NCBI GenBank assembly: GCA_027486755.1
Contig: JAIXOM010000026.1
Location: 61,843 to 125,842, forward strand
Direction: 5' to 3'
DNA: 64,000 nt
Origin: Comamonadaceae bacterium
GTDB lineage: Bacteria; Pseudomonadota; Gammaproteobacteria; Burkholderiales; Burkholderiaceae_C
Made by a program: the position numbers and the translations under genes
The notes under the pieces: generated by a model
Told to the model about the DNA's origin: nothing
The model's database searches: none
The model's input: only the letters and a program-made list of their open reading frames with translations
Part shown: positions 29,038-38,008 of the stretch, piece after piece
Position numbering within the stretch: the stretch's first letter is position 1
Layout: each line of letters starts with the position of its first letter

Positions 29038-29808
29038 ATGTCCTCCCAGTCCCCTGATTTCCGCACCGCGCTGTCAGTCAATGTGAACAAGGTGGCTTTG
29101 CTTCGCAACAGCCGTCACCTCGATATTCCGAGTCCGCTGACCGCCGTCCGGCTGTGCCTGCAGGCCGGTGCAGCCGGCATCACCATTCATCCGCGGCCGG
29201 ACCAGCGCCACATCCGGACCCAGGACGCCCATGACATCGCCGAGCTGATGAAGCAGTGGCCGGGGCGCGAATTCAACATCGAGGGCAACCCCTTTCACAA
29301 CCTGATGGATCTGGTGCGCCAGTTGCGTCCGCATCAGTGCACCCTGGTGCCCGACAGCCAGGACCAGTTCACCAGCGACCACGGCTGGAGCCTGCCGCAG
29401 GACGCGCTGCGCCTGCGGCCGGTGATCGACGAGCTGCATGCTCTGGGGGTCAGGGTGAGCTTGTTCATGGACCCGCTGCCGCAGGCCATGGCTGCCGCTC
29501 GCGCTTTGGGGGCCGACCGGGTCGAGCTCTACACCGAGGGCTATGCCAGAGCTTGGGGCAGGCCTGAGCAGGCCCAGGTGCTGCAGGCCTATGTGCAAAC
29601 AGCCACTGCCGCCCTCGCCGCCGGGCTGGGCGTCAATGCGGGCCACGACCTGAACCGTGACAACCTGGGCGCCTTCCTGCGCGCCGTGCCCGGCGTGCAG
29701 GAGGTCTCGATAGGCCATGCCCTGATCGCCGATGCGCTCGAGCTCGGCTATGCCGCCACGGTGCGGGCCTATTTGGCGGTCATGGGCGCGGCTTCCGACA
29801 GCCCATGA
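29038..29808 (+). CDS. pdxJ: Pyridoxine 5'-phosphate synthase
   Basis: Condenses 1-deoxyxylulose 5-phosphate with 3-amino-2-oxopropyl phosphate in vitamin B6 synthesis. The protein is a 256-aa TIM barrel. Marks: [15 protein letters not shown] with the variable-family Asn/Lys, [21 protein letters not shown] and GVNAGHDLN. Compared with E. coli, the first motif [12 protein letters not shown] is the betaproteobacterial form. The stop overlaps the acpS start as ATGA. Confidence 0.96.
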   Translation: MSSQSPDFRTALSVNVNKVALLRNSRHLDIPSPLTAVRLCLQAGAAGITIHPRPDQRHIRTQDAHDIAELMKQWPGREFNIEGNPFHNLMDLVRQLRPHQCTLVPDSQDQFTSDHGWSLPQDALRLRPVIDELHALGVRVSLFMDPLPQAMAAARALGADRVELYTEGYARAWGRPEQAQVLQAYVQTATAALAAGLGVNAGHDLNRDNLGAFLRAVPGVQEVSIGHALIADALELGYAATVRAYLAVMGAASDSP

Positions 29809-30224
29809 GCCCGGCCTTGAACGCCCGCATCTACGGCATAGGCACCGACGTCTGCGACATCCGGCGCATACGCGCCAGCCTGGAGCGTCATGGCGACCGA
29901 TTTGCCGGCAAGATCCTGGGCCCGACCGAGATGGCCACCTGGCGCCAACGCAGCCAGCGCTGGCCCGAACGCGGCGTGCGTTATCTGGCCACCCGGTTTT
30001 CGGCCAAGGAGGCTTTTTCCAAAGCCATAGGCTTGGGCATGCGCATGCCCATGACTTGGCGCCTGTGCGAGGTGGCCAAGGCCGCCAGCGGACAGCCCTT
30101 CATCGTCTTGCACGGCCCCCTCAAGCTCTGGTTTGAAGAGCGAGGCCTGAACGCCCATGTCAGCGTCAGTGATGAAACCGATTACGCGACCAGCTTTGTC
30201 ATCGTCGAACAAAACCAGCCATGA
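29805..30224 (+). CDS. acpS: Holo-[acyl-carrier-protein] synthase
   Basis: Transfers phosphopantetheine from CoA to Ser37 of the carrier protein encoded at 19.4 kb. The protein has 139 aa. [20 protein letters not shown] carries the metal-binding Asp; [16 protein letters not shown] carries the catalytic Glu/Lys; [17 protein letters not shown] is the C-terminal strand. It overlaps pdxJ and nagZ by four bases each, so the three genes are translationally linked. Confidence 0.96.
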   Translation: MSPALNARIYGIGTDVCDIRRIRASLERHGDRFAGKILGPTEMATWRQRSQRWPERGVRYLATRFSAKEAFSKAIGLGMRMPMTWRLCEVAKAASGQPFIVLHGPLKLWFEERGLNAHVSVSDETDYATSFVIVEQNQP

Positions 30225-31315
30225 GCGCCACCATTTTTCCGCACAGCCCCTTGATCATTGACGTCGCGGGCCTTTCGCTCAGCGCCGTCGACAAAAAACG
30301 CCTGAAGCATCCACTGGTCGGCGGGGTCATCCTGTTCGCCCGCAATTGGCAGGGCCGGGAGCAGCTGGGCGCCCTGTGCCGGCAAATCAAGGCTGTGCGG
30401 CAGGACCTCCTGATTCTGGTCGATCATGAAGGCGGCCGGGTGCAGCGTTTCAAGACTGATGGCTTCACCCACCTGCCGCCCATGCGCGTGCTGGGCCAGA
30501 TGTGGATGCGCCCCGACGAGGGCCTGCCTGGCGCCAATGCCCTGGCGGCCAGCAACGCGGCCACGGCCTGCGGCTATGTGCTCGGTGCTGAGCTGCGCGC
30601 CTGCGGCGTCGACATGAGTTTTGCCCCGGTGCTGGACCTTGATTACGGCAGCAGTGGTGTGATTGGTGATCGCGCCTTCGAGCGTGACCCGCGCATCGTC
30701 GCCGCCCTGGCCAAGAGCCTGATGCATGGCCTGCTGCAGGCGGGCATGGCCAATTGCGGCAAGCACTTCCCCGGCCACGGCTTTGTGAAGGCAGACTCCC
30801 ATGTCGACATTCCGGTAGACCGCCGCAGCCTCAAGGCCATCCTGGCCGACGACGCCGTGCCCTATGAATGGCTCAATACGGTGCTGAGCAGCGTGATGCC
30901 GGCCCATGTGATTTATCCCAAAGTCGACGCCCGGCCTGCCGGTTTTTCGGAGAAATGGCTGCAGTACATTCTGCGCGGCCGCTTGGGTTTTGGCGGCGCC
31001 ATTTTCAGCGACGACCTGAGCATGGCCGGCGCGCGCCTGATCGACGGGCGCGAGGTCAGTTACACCGAAGCTGCGGTGGCGGCCCTCAACGCCGGCTGCG
31101 ACCTGGTGCTGCTGTGCAATCAAAGCCTGGACGGCGGCGCAGCGGTGGACGAGCTGATCGCCGGCATGAGCCAGGCCCAGCTCAAGGGCCAGTGGGAGCC
31201 GATGGAGGCCAGCGAGGATAGGCGCCTGGCGCTGCTGCCCAGCAAGCCTTCGCCGGCCTGGGACGACTTGATGCTAGAGCCCGCCTACATGCATGCGGTG
31301 GGGCTGGTGCCTTGA
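30221..31315 (+). CDS. nagZ: Beta-N-acetylhexosaminidase (peptidoglycan recycling)
   Basis: Glycoside hydrolase family 3 enzyme that removes N-acetylglucosamine from recycled muropeptides in the cytosol. The protein has 364 aa. KHFPGHG (181-187) holds the acid/base His on the flexible loop, [13 protein letters not shown] (65-77) lies in the active site, and the nucleophile Asp is in [12 protein letters not shown] (about 262). There is no signal peptide, as expected. It ends the lepA-to-nagZ series. Confidence 0.96.
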   Translation: MSATIFPHSPLIIDVAGLSLSAVDKKRLKHPLVGGVILFARNWQGREQLGALCRQIKAVRQDLLILVDHEGGRVQRFKTDGFTHLPPMRVLGQMWMRPDEGLPGANALAASNAATACGYVLGAELRACGVDMSFAPVLDLDYGSSGVIGDRAFERDPRIVAALAKSLMHGLLQAGMANCGKHFPGHGFVKADSHVDIPVDRRSLKAILADDAVPYEWLNTVLSSVMPAHVIYPKVDARPAGFSEKWLQYILRGRLGFGGAIFSDDLSMAGARLIDGREVSYTEAAVAALNAGCDLVLLCNQSLDGGAAVDELIAGMSQAQLKGQWEPMEASEDRRLALLPSKPSPAWDDLMLEPAYMHAVGLVP

Positions 31316-31383
31316 AGCCTGCGTGTCCGGGGACTGGTTGAGCTGAAATCGCTTCGTCACCAGCCTTTATATGTTTAAAATGT

Positions 31384-31401
31384 ACAAAATGTCTATTTTG
31401 T
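31384..31401. promoter_or_regulatory. Operator candidate of the toxin-antitoxin pair
   Basis: ACAAAAT (31384-31390) and ATTTTGT (31395-31401) are exact inverted repeats separated by GTCT. They stand 13 bases before the antitoxin ATG, between the AT-rich -10-like TTTAAAAT (31374-31381) and AGGAG (31404-31408). Phd/YefM antitoxins usually repress their own promoter at such a palindrome. Confidence 0.65.
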
Positions 31402-31414
31402 TCAGGAGATCCTC

Positions 31415-31663
31415 ATGCAATCAGTCAGCGCGACCGAGGCCAAGCAGGGTTTGGCCGCTGTCTTGGAGGCTTGTGTGCGCGAGCCAGTGGTCATCCAGCG
31501 TCAAAAGCGCGATGTGGCCGTGGTCATCTCGGTGCAGGAATACGAGCGGCTGACGCGCGTGAATGTGGCCGAGTTCCAGCGTTTTTGCGACACCGTGGGC
31601 GAACGTGCGGCGCAGGCCGGTTTGAACGAAGAAAAACTGGCCGCTTTGTTGGCCGATGCGTGA
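31415..31663 (+). CDS. Phd/YefM-type antitoxin
   Basis: 82 aa. The N-terminal SVSATEAKQGLAAVLEACVR-PVVIQRQKRDVAVVISVQEYERL pattern is the DNA-binding fold of Phd/YefM antitoxins; the remainder is a helical tail that would wrap the toxin. An AGGAG ribosome site stands six bases before the ATG. It overlaps the toxin gene by eight bases, the usual coupling. The pair lies between nagZ and lysS as an apparent insertion in housekeeping genes. Confidence 0.88.
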   Translation: MQSVSATEAKQGLAAVLEACVREPVVIQRQKRDVAVVISVQEYERLTRVNVAEFQRFCDTVGERAAQAGLNEEKLAALLADA

Positions 31664-32066
31664 ACCCGACCGTTGGGTGGTCGACACCAACGTTCTGGTG
31701 AGCCGCTTCTTGGCGCCGGGCGGGGTGGCTGCCCGTGCGATAGACAAAGCCTTGCTCAGCGGGGTGCTGCTGGTCTCGCAGGCCACCTTGACTGAATTGG
31801 CCGAGGTGCTGGCGCGGCCTCGCTTTGCCCCTTATCTTTCAGCACAAGACCGGCAGCGCTTCTTCAGCCTCCTGGCAGGCGTGTCGCGCCTGACCGTGAT
31901 CACGCAACAGGTGCAAGCCTGCCGGGACCCCAAGGACGACAAGTTCCTCGATCTGGCCTTGTGCGGTCAGGCGCATGCCCTCATCTCGGGCGACAAAGAT
32001 TTGCTGGCCTTGCATCCCTTCCACGGCATCCCGATCTGGGCGCCAGCCGATTTTCTGGCGCTGTGA
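31656..32066 (+). CDS. PIN-domain toxin
   Basis: A 136-aa PIN nuclease of the COG1569 (TIGR00305) putative-toxin type, expected to cut RNA. Acidic residues: Asp10 in RWVVDTNVLVSRFL, Glu near 47 in TLTELAEVL, Asp in CRDPKDDKFLDLAL and Asp in LISGDKDLLAL. All four needed positions are present, so it looks intact. It is partnered with a Phd-type antitoxin. Confidence 0.88.
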   Translation: MREPDRWVVDTNVLVSRFLAPGGVAARAIDKALLSGVLLVSQATLTELAEVLARPRFAPYLSAQDRQRFFSLLAGVSRLTVITQQVQACRDPKDDKFLDLALCGQAHALISGDKDLLALHPFHGIPIWAPADFLAL

Positions 32067-32130
32067 GGCGGCCTCCAAAGCGGGGCAGTTGGCTGCCGCT
32101 CAGGCCCAGGCCTTCGTGACCGTCTCGCGC

Positions 32131-33654
32131 TTAGCCCTCGCGCCGCAGCGCCGGGAACAAGATCACATCGCGAATGCTGGGGCTGTCGGTCAATAGCATC
32201 ATCAGGCGGTCTATGCCCACACCGCAGCCGCCGGTTGGCGGCATGCCGTATTCCAGGGCGCGCACAAAGTCGGCATCAAAAAACATGGCCTCATCGTCGC
32301 CCGCATCCTTGGCCTCGGCCTGGGCGTGAAAGCGGGCCGCCTGCTCCTGCGCATCGTTGAGCTCTGAAAAACCGTTGCCGAATTCGCGACCGGTGATGTA
32401 GAGCTCAAAGCGCTCGGTCACCTCGGGGCGTTGGTCGTTGGCCCGGGCCAGCGGCGAGATTTCGGTCGGGTGTTCCATGATGAAGGTGGGCTGCCAGAGC
32501 TTTTCTTCCACTTTCTCTTCGAAGTACATCACCTGCAGGCTAGCGAGGGACCGGGTGGACAGGCGGTCCTTGTCTTCGGAGAGCCCCAATTTTTTAAGCG
32601 CATTCGTCAGCCAGGCGGCGTCATCGACATTCGCGCCCGCTTCGGTGTGCTTGACGATGGCCTCGCGGATGGTCAGGCGCTCAAACGGTGCGGACAGGTC
32701 CACGGGTTTATCGGCATAGCTCAGCTGCAGGCTGCCGCAGGCCTTTTGCGCCGCATCGCGGATCAGTTGCTCGGTGAAGTCCATCAGGTCGCGGTAGTTC
32801 CACCAAGCGGCGTAGAACTCCATCATGGTGAATTCCGGGTTGTGCCGAACGCTGATGCCCTCGTTGCGGTAGCTGCGGTTGATCTCGAAGACCTTCTCGA
32901 AGCCGCCCACGATCAAGCGCTTGAGATACAACTCGGGCGCGATGCGCAGGTACATCTCCTGGTCGAGCGCATTGTGGTGGGTGATGAAGGGCTTGGCGTT
33001 GGCACCACCGGGGATGGGGTGCAGCATCGGCGTTTCTACTTCCAGAAAACCGTGCTCGACCATGAACTGACGCATGCCGCTGACGGCGCGGCTGCGTGCC
33101 ACAAAGCGCTGGCGGGCTTTTTCATCGGTGATGAGGTCCACATAGCGCTGGCGGTACTTGAGCTCTTGGTCGGCCACGCCGTGGAATTTGTCGGGCAGGG
33201 GGCGCAGGCTCTTGGTCACCAGCCTGATGCTTTTGGCGTGGACCGACAGCTCGCCGGTCTTGGTCTTGAACAGGGTGCCGCGGGCGGCGACGATGTCGCC
33301 CAGGTCCCAATGCTTGAAGGCTTCATGCGTGCCTTCGCCCACGCCGTCATTGCTCACATAAATCTGGATGCGACCGCCCCAGGGGCCCAGCGACGCGTCC
33401 TGGACGGTGGCAAAGCTGGCCTTGCCCATGACCCGTTTGAGCATCATGCGGCCGGCCACGCTCACCTCAATGGCTTTTTCCTGCAGCTCTTCTTTGCTCA
33501 AGCTGTCGTACTGGGCGAACAGATCGGCCGCACGGTGCTCGGGCTTGATGTCGTTGGGAAAGGCGATGCCCTGCTGGCGCAGCGCGGCGAGCTTGTCGCG
33601 GCGCTCGGCCATCAGCTGGTTGTCGTCGGGGGGGCTGTGTTCGGTGGTGGACAT
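32131..33654 (-). CDS. lysS: Lysyl-tRNA synthetase, class II
   Basis: Charges tRNA-Lys. The protein has 507 aa from the ATG at 33654; a GTG 15 bases upstream would add five residues. An OB-fold anticodon-binding domain lies at about 60-150 ([18 protein letters not shown]). The class II core has motif 2 [21 protein letters not shown] and motif 3 [15 protein letters not shown] near the end. It faces the toxin gene tail to tail, with 64 bases between. Confidence 0.97.
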   Translation of the reverse strand: MSTTEHSPPDDNQLMAERRDKLAALRQQGIAFPNDIKPEHRAADLFAQYDSLSKEELQEKAIEVSVAGRMMLKRVMGKASFATVQDASLGPWGGRIQIYVSNDGVGEGTHEAFKHWDLGDIVAARGTLFKTKTGELSVHAKSIRLVTKSLRPLPDKFHGVADQELKYRQRYVDLITDEKARQRFVARSRAVSGMRQFMVEHGFLEVETPMLHPIPGGANAKPFITHHNALDQEMYLRIAPELYLKRLIVGGFEKVFEINRSYRNEGISVRHNPEFTMMEFYAAWWNYRDLMDFTEQLIRDAAQKACGSLQLSYADKPVDLSAPFERLTIREAIVKHTEAGANVDDAAWLTNALKKLGLSEDKDRLSTRSLASLQVMYFEEKVEEKLWQPTFIMEHPTEISPLARANDQRPEVTERFELYITGREFGNGFSELNDAQEQAARFHAQAEAKDAGDDEAMFFDADFVRALEYGMPPTGGCGVGIDRLMMLLTDSPSIRDVILFPALRREG

Positions 33655-33755
33655 GGGGCCGGTCGGCACGCCCGGGGCGCGCGGTGTTGCAGGTCGCGGC
33701 CGTCGCCCCTGCAGCAGTGGGCAGGAGTTCTAGGCCAAACCGGCGATTTTACGGC

Positions 33756-34388
33756 TCAGGACCAGCCGCTGCGCTCGAGCAGGTCGCCCACCAGTTCCAG
33801 GCGGACCAAAGGGTTGTCCAGCGCCATGAGCTGCTGCTTGACCTCGACCGGTACCGGTAGCATCTCGCACCAACGGTTGGCCACCCAGCTGCAGTCCTCA
33901 AACTGGTAGGGTGCCAGCAGCGGGAACTGCTCGGCCGGCACCTGCTGCTCCTGCAGTTGCTGCAGCAACTTGCGCAGCAGCTGTACGCTGTTTTGCAGGT
34001 CCGGCGGCACGGGCACCTCGGCGTCGGCCGGCAGCAGTTCGGCGTCGGCCACCCACAGACCGTGGCGCAATTTTTCGCTGCGCTGCACTGAAAAGCGCTG
34101 CTCGCCCTGGCAGCGTATGAGCAGCAGGCCGGCCTGGGGCGAGCTCAGCTCAATGATGCGCGCCAGCGTACCGACCCGGTTAAACCGTTCGCCGCCGCTG
34201 CCGGGATGCTGCACCTGCGAGCCTTCGGTCAGGCTGACCACGCCAAAGGGCGTGCTGCTCTGGTGACAGCGCTTGATCATGTCCAGGTAGCGCACCTCGA
34301 AGATGCGCAGCGGCAGCAGCCCCTGCGGGAACAGCACCGTGTCCAGCGGAAACAGGGGCAGCTCGAGGATGTTCATGGCAGCACTCAT
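33756..34388 (-). CDS. LON substrate-binding (N-terminal) domain protein
   Basis: 210 aa, made only of the LON N-terminal domain, without ATPase or protease parts. The opening LELPLFPLDTVLFPQGLLPLRIFEVRYLDMI is diagnostic of this stand-alone family. A helical C-terminal half follows (LLRKLLQQLQEQQV; EMLPVPVEVKQQLMALDNPLVRLELV). The role is not established; it may bind unfolded protein or modulate proteolysis. The start was chosen at 34388 (MSAAMNILELP); 34376 is the other ATG. Confidence 0.9.
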   Translation of the reverse strand: MSAAMNILELPLFPLDTVLFPQGLLPLRIFEVRYLDMIKRCHQSSTPFGVVSLTEGSQVQHPGSGGERFNRVGTLARIIELSSPQAGLLLIRCQGEQRFSVQRSEKLRHGLWVADAELLPADAEVPVPPDLQNSVQLLRKLLQQLQEQQVPAEQFPLLAPYQFEDCSWVANRWCEMLPVPVEVKQQLMALDNPLVRLELVGDLLERSGWS

Positions 34389-34411
34389 GGCGACATCATG
34401 CCATGCGGGCC

Positions 34412-35722
34412 TTAACCCACTGCCTCGCGTGGGTAGCGTCTTTGCAAGCCTGCAAACAGCAGCGCACCGATCACCAGGGCGGCGGTGGCCACCCACAGTG
34501 CCAGGTCAAAGCCGCGCGTCGGCTCGGTATGGCGCAGCAACTGGGCCACCAGCAGCGGCCCCAGCACCTGACCCAGGCCGTAGGTGGCCGTGAGCAAGCC
34601 CATGAAGCTCGCAGCGGTGCCGCCGCGCAGGCGTCTGGCCTCCTGCATCGCAAAAAAGCTCATCGCGGTAAAGGGCAGACCTAGGGCAAAGCTGCCCAAC
34701 ACAAAGCCGGCCACGGTGGGGCTCAGTTGCCCCAGACCCAAACCGGCGGCCTGGATCAGGAAACCCATCCACAGCAGCATGCGCTTGTCCAGATGGCCGG
34801 GCAGCCGGGTCGACAGCAGTGCGCCCGTGAACACGCCGGCGCCAAATGTTGGCCAGAACAGATCGAGCCAGACCGAGCCGGGCAGGAACTGCCGGGCGAT
34901 CACCGGCAGGAAGGTGGCGCTGATGATGTAGCCAAAGCCAGCCAGCCCGTAGCCCAGCACCGTCAGCGCCTGCTCGCTCAAGCGATGGCTGGGGCTTGTA
35001 GCTGCCGTGCCGGCGGTCTGCACGCGGACCAGACGCTCGGCGTGGGCCTGTGGCCCGCCCAGGGTCGGCCAGGCCAGCGCGGTGCCCAGCATGGCCAGCA
35101 GGGCCATGGACAGCCAGGCCCAGCTGGCCGGCCAGCCGTCGGCCACCATGGGGCTGACAGCCAGGCCGCTGATCACAATGCCTGCACCGGGACCTGCGTA
35201 AATAGCGCCAGCCCATTGCGGCCGGCCCAGGCGGCCCAGTTGCGACAAGCACCAGCCCGAGGTGTAGACAAAGACCAGGGCGCTGGCCAGTCCGGCGCCA
35301 AAGCGCAGCCAGGCCCAGCTCCAGCTCAAGGGGGCTTGCATGGCCCAGGTCAGAGCGATGGTCGACAGCAGTCCTAGGCGGATCAGCTGCGCAAAGCTGG
35401 GCGCAAGTTGCCAGCCTAGGCGCGCCCACAGCCAGGGCTGCAGGGCGCAGGCCAATGCGCCGATGAGGTAGCCCAGGTAGTTGCTGCTGGCCAGCCAGCT
35501 CGCCTGCTGCAGGTCGACCAGTCCGCCCTGCAGCATCATCGGCATGATGGGGGTGAAGGCAAAACGTCCCAGCCCCATGGCCACCGCGAGGCACACCAGG
35601 CCGGTCAGGGCAATGCGCAGGGCCTGTCTTGCCTCGGTCGCAGCCAAGCTCAAGGTCCAAGGTCCCTGAAGCCGTCCAGACCGACCCGCCAGCGTCTGCG
35701 CAAGCTCACGGGCAGACCCCAA
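34412..35722 (-). CDS. MFS transporter, YbfB/YjiJ family
   Basis: About 436 aa with roughly twelve membrane segments. AVAMGLGRFAFTPIMPMM in the first segment and ASWLASSNYLGYLIGALA in the second are typical of the YbfB/YjiJ (MFS_4) group. The substrate is unknown. The first 30-odd residues before ALRIALTGLVCLAV are not typical, and the start (TTG at 35722) is uncertain. It overlaps the end of the Rieske oxygenase gene by 17 bases, so the two are probably co-expressed. Confidence 0.85.
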   Translation of the reverse strand: MGSARELAQTLAGRSGRLQGPWTLSLAATEARQALRIALTGLVCLAVAMGLGRFAFTPIMPMMLQGGLVDLQQASWLASSNYLGYLIGALACALQPWLWARLGWQLAPSFAQLIRLGLLSTIALTWAMQAPLSWSWAWLRFGAGLASALVFVYTSGWCLSQLGRLGRPQWAGAIYAGPGAGIVISGLAVSPMVADGWPASWAWLSMALLAMLGTALAWPTLGGPQAHAERLVRVQTAGTAATSPSHRLSEQALTVLGYGLAGFGYIISATFLPVIARQFLPGSVWLDLFWPTFGAGVFTGALLSTRLPGHLDKRMLLWMGFLIQAAGLGLGQLSPTVAGFVLGSFALGLPFTAMSFFAMQEARRLRGGTAASFMGLLTATYGLGQVLGPLLVAQLLRHTEPTRGFDLALWVATAALVIGALLFAGLQRRYPREAVG

Positions 35723-36701
35723 AGCTGATGTTCAAGCGCTGCAGATAGCGCCGGTAGGCTAAGGACAGACGGTCAACAGAGGTGTGCAGATCGCTGCGCG
35801 CACCGATGGGCAGGCGCTTGGGCCGCTGCGATTCGAGCACCGGCTGGTCCTGGCAGAAGATGGTGTGCTGGAAGGCCGCCAAGGCCTCATCGCTGCTGTC
35901 ATGGTCGGCCATGGCCAGCCTGAACCACACCCGGCAGCTTTCGGGGCTGATGGGGCAGATGAACAGAGCGATCGCCTCGTGCCAATCGGAAATCCGCGTG
36001 CTGCCGGACTCCGGTACCTTGGTCAGAGCGGCGCTGTAAGGGCTGAGGACTTCGTAGGTGTATTCAACCTGCGCCGCGCCCGTGGCATGCAGGTTCGAGC
36101 GGGGCTGCCAGGCGCGGCAGCCGGTGGCTTTGAGGCCGGTGGGTGTCTCCTGCACCTCGTAGGGCTCGATCTCGGGATGGTCGCTGGCGCCCAGCCAGCC
36201 TTCGTGCACAAAGCTGAAGTGCGCCATGTCGAGAAAGTTTTCCACCACCCTGGGCGCACTGGTGGCCACATCGTAGGGGCCGCAGTTGAGCAGGCGCAGG
36301 CCGCTGCTGGCGTCGGGAAACGGGGGGATCGGCGAGGCTGGTTCGGTAGCATCGAGTCGCACCCAGAGCAGGCCGTGCTGTGCCTGCACCTCGAAGGCCT
36401 GCACGCAGTAGCTGGCCGGTACCTCCAGCTCGGGCAGGGCGGGTATGCGCCGGCACTGCCCTTGGCTGTCGAACTGCCAGCCGTGGTAGGGGCATTCCAG
36501 GCGGTCTTGTTTGACTTGACCGAGCGAGAGCTGCGCGCCCCGGTGTGGGCAACGATCCACCCAGGCGTGCGGGGCGCCGGCACTGTCGCGCCAGAGCACC
36601 AGGTCCTGTTCGAGCAGCCGGACCGGCACAGGGGTGCTTTGCAACGCGCCCTCAAGGGCCACCGGATGCCATAAAGATTGTTCATGCATGGGCAAGATCA
36701 T
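35706..36701 (-). CDS. Rieske non-haem iron oxygenase, alpha-subunit type
   Basis: 331 aa from the ATG at 36701 (36689 is an alternative). An N-terminal Rieske domain has CPHRGAQLS and CPYHGWQF as cluster ligands, about residues 55-80. The catalytic domain shows VENFLDMAHFSFVHEGW, giving the mononuclear iron ligands of the D-x2-H-x4-H pattern. It resembles the VanA/HpxD/chlorophyllide-oxygenase-like group that works with a separate reductase, which is not in this window. A strong terminator separates it from the upstream ABC transporter gene. Substrate is unknown; a purine or other N-heterocycle is suggested only by context. Confidence 0.88.
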   Translation of the reverse strand: MILPMHEQSLWHPVALEGALQSTPVPVRLLEQDLVLWRDSAGAPHAWVDRCPHRGAQLSLGQVKQDRLECPYHGWQFDSQGQCRRIPALPELEVPASYCVQAFEVQAQHGLLWVRLDATEPASPIPPFPDASSGLRLLNCGPYDVATSAPRVVENFLDMAHFSFVHEGWLGASDHPEIEPYEVQETPTGLKATGCRAWQPRSNLHATGAAQVEYTYEVLSPYSAALTKVPESGSTRISDWHEAIALFICPISPESCRVWFRLAMADHDSSDEALAAFQHTIFCQDQPVLESQRPKRLPIGARSDLHTSVDRLSLAYRRYLQRLNISFGVCP

Positions 36702-36781
36702 CGCTGAAAACCAAGGCGATCGTGCAGCTTGCCCGTCCCGCAAAGCACGGCCGCCCCGACCGTCGTCGACCAGGACAGGCG

Positions 36782-36810
36782 AAAAAAAAGGCTGCCCGCG
36801 GGCAGCCTTT
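36782..36810 (-). terminator. Intrinsic terminator after the BMP-protein gene
   Basis: Bases 36787-36810 are a perfect 24-base palindrome (AAAGGCTGCCCG and its complement). On the minus strand the stem is followed by eight T's. It ends the four-gene ABC transporter operon and leaves 85 bases before the Rieske oxygenase start. Confidence 0.93.
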
Positions 36811-36828
36811 GGGTGAGCCGGCGCCGAC

Positions 36829-37965
36829 TTACTTGCCAGCGGGCACCTTGCCTTCAACGCCTTTGACGAAAAAGTCCACCTTGTCCAGCCAGGCCTGATC
36901 GGACTTCTGGTCTTTGGCCAGTCGCTCTTTGCCGGTGTTGTCGACGATAGGCCCGGTGAAGGGGCTGAAGCTGCCGTCCTTGAGGCCCGCCTTGATTTCG
37001 TCGACGCGCTTTTTGGCATCATCGGGCACCACGTCGGCGATCTTGATCAGGTCGTTCAGGCCTTCTTTGACGCCCCAGACCGTGCGCTCGGTCTTCCAGG
37101 TGCCGGCCTTGACCTCTTCGATGGCCTTGATGTAATAGGGTGCCCAGTTGACGATGGCCGAGCCCAGGTGGGCCTTGGGGCCAAAGCTGCTCATGTCGCT
37201 GTCCCAGCCGAAGGCGTACTTGCCGTTCTTCTCGGCCGTTTGAAGCACCGCAGTGGAGTCGGTGTTTTGCAGCAGCACGTCGGCCTTCTGGTTGATCAGG
37301 CTTTGCGCCGCCTCGCTCTCCTTGCCCGGGTCATACCAGGTGTTGACCCACACCACCTTGGTCTTGATCTTGGGGTTGACGCTTTGCGCGCCCAGGGTGA
37401 AGGCGTTGATGTTGCGCAGCACCTCGGCGATCGGGAAGGAGCCGACAAAGCCCAGCACATTGGTCTTGGTCATCTTGCCCGCGATCACGCCCGCCATGTA
37501 GGTGTCTTGGTAGAAGCTGGCGTCGTAGATGCGCATGTTCGGCGCGGTCTTGTAGCCGGTGGCGTGCTCAAACTTCACATCGGGGAAATCGGCCGCCACC
37601 TTCAACATGGCCTCCATGTAGCCAAAGGAAGTCGCGAAGATGATTTTGTTGCCTTGTTGCGCCAGGTCCCGAATCACTCGCTCGGCGTCCGCGCCCTCGG
37701 GCACTTTCTCCACAAAGGTGGTCTTGACGCCGTCACCGAATTTCGCTTCCACCGCCTTGCGGCCCAGGTCGTGCGCGAAAGACCATCCTGCATCGCCAAC
37801 CGGGCCGACGTAGATCCATGCTGCCTTGATCGGTTCAGGTTTTGCGGCAGCAGCCGGAGCAGCGGCCTTCGGCTCTTCCTTCTTACCGCAACCCACCAAA
37901 GCGGCAGCAGCTACGGTGGTCAGGGCCGCCAATTTCAGGACGGAGCGCTTGGACAACAGGGTCAT
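36829..37965 (-). CDS. BMP-family (PnrA-type) substrate-binding lipoprotein
   Basis: Binding component of a nucleoside-type ABC importer. It has 378 aa with a lipoprotein signal ending in ALVGC (Cys26) and an Ala/Lys/Pro linker before the BMP domain (KAAWIYVGPVGDAGWSF). ATSFGYMEAML, HATGYKTAPN and GKMTKTNVLGFVGSF are typical. The family binds purine nucleosides; aromatic stacking residues such as the Trp/Phe in GDAGWSF are kept. It is the last gene of the operon, behind the ATPase and two permeases. Confidence 0.94.
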   Translation of the reverse strand: MTLLSKRSVLKLAALTTVAAAALVGCGKKEEPKAAAPAAAAKPEPIKAAWIYVGPVGDAGWSFAHDLGRKAVEAKFGDGVKTTFVEKVPEGADAERVIRDLAQQGNKIIFATSFGYMEAMLKVAADFPDVKFEHATGYKTAPNMRIYDASFYQDTYMAGVIAGKMTKTNVLGFVGSFPIAEVLRNINAFTLGAQSVNPKIKTKVVWVNTWYDPGKESEAAQSLINQKADVLLQNTDSTAVLQTAEKNGKYAFGWDSDMSSFGPKAHLGSAIVNWAPYYIKAIEEVKAGTWKTERTVWGVKEGLNDLIKIADVVPDDAKKRVDEIKAGLKDGSFSPFTGPIVDNTGKERLAKDQKSDQAWLDKVDFFVKGVEGKVPAGK

Positions 37966-38008
37966 TTTGAATCCTTCTTAGTGTGGGTGAGAAAAAAGCA
38001 AGCGAAGA

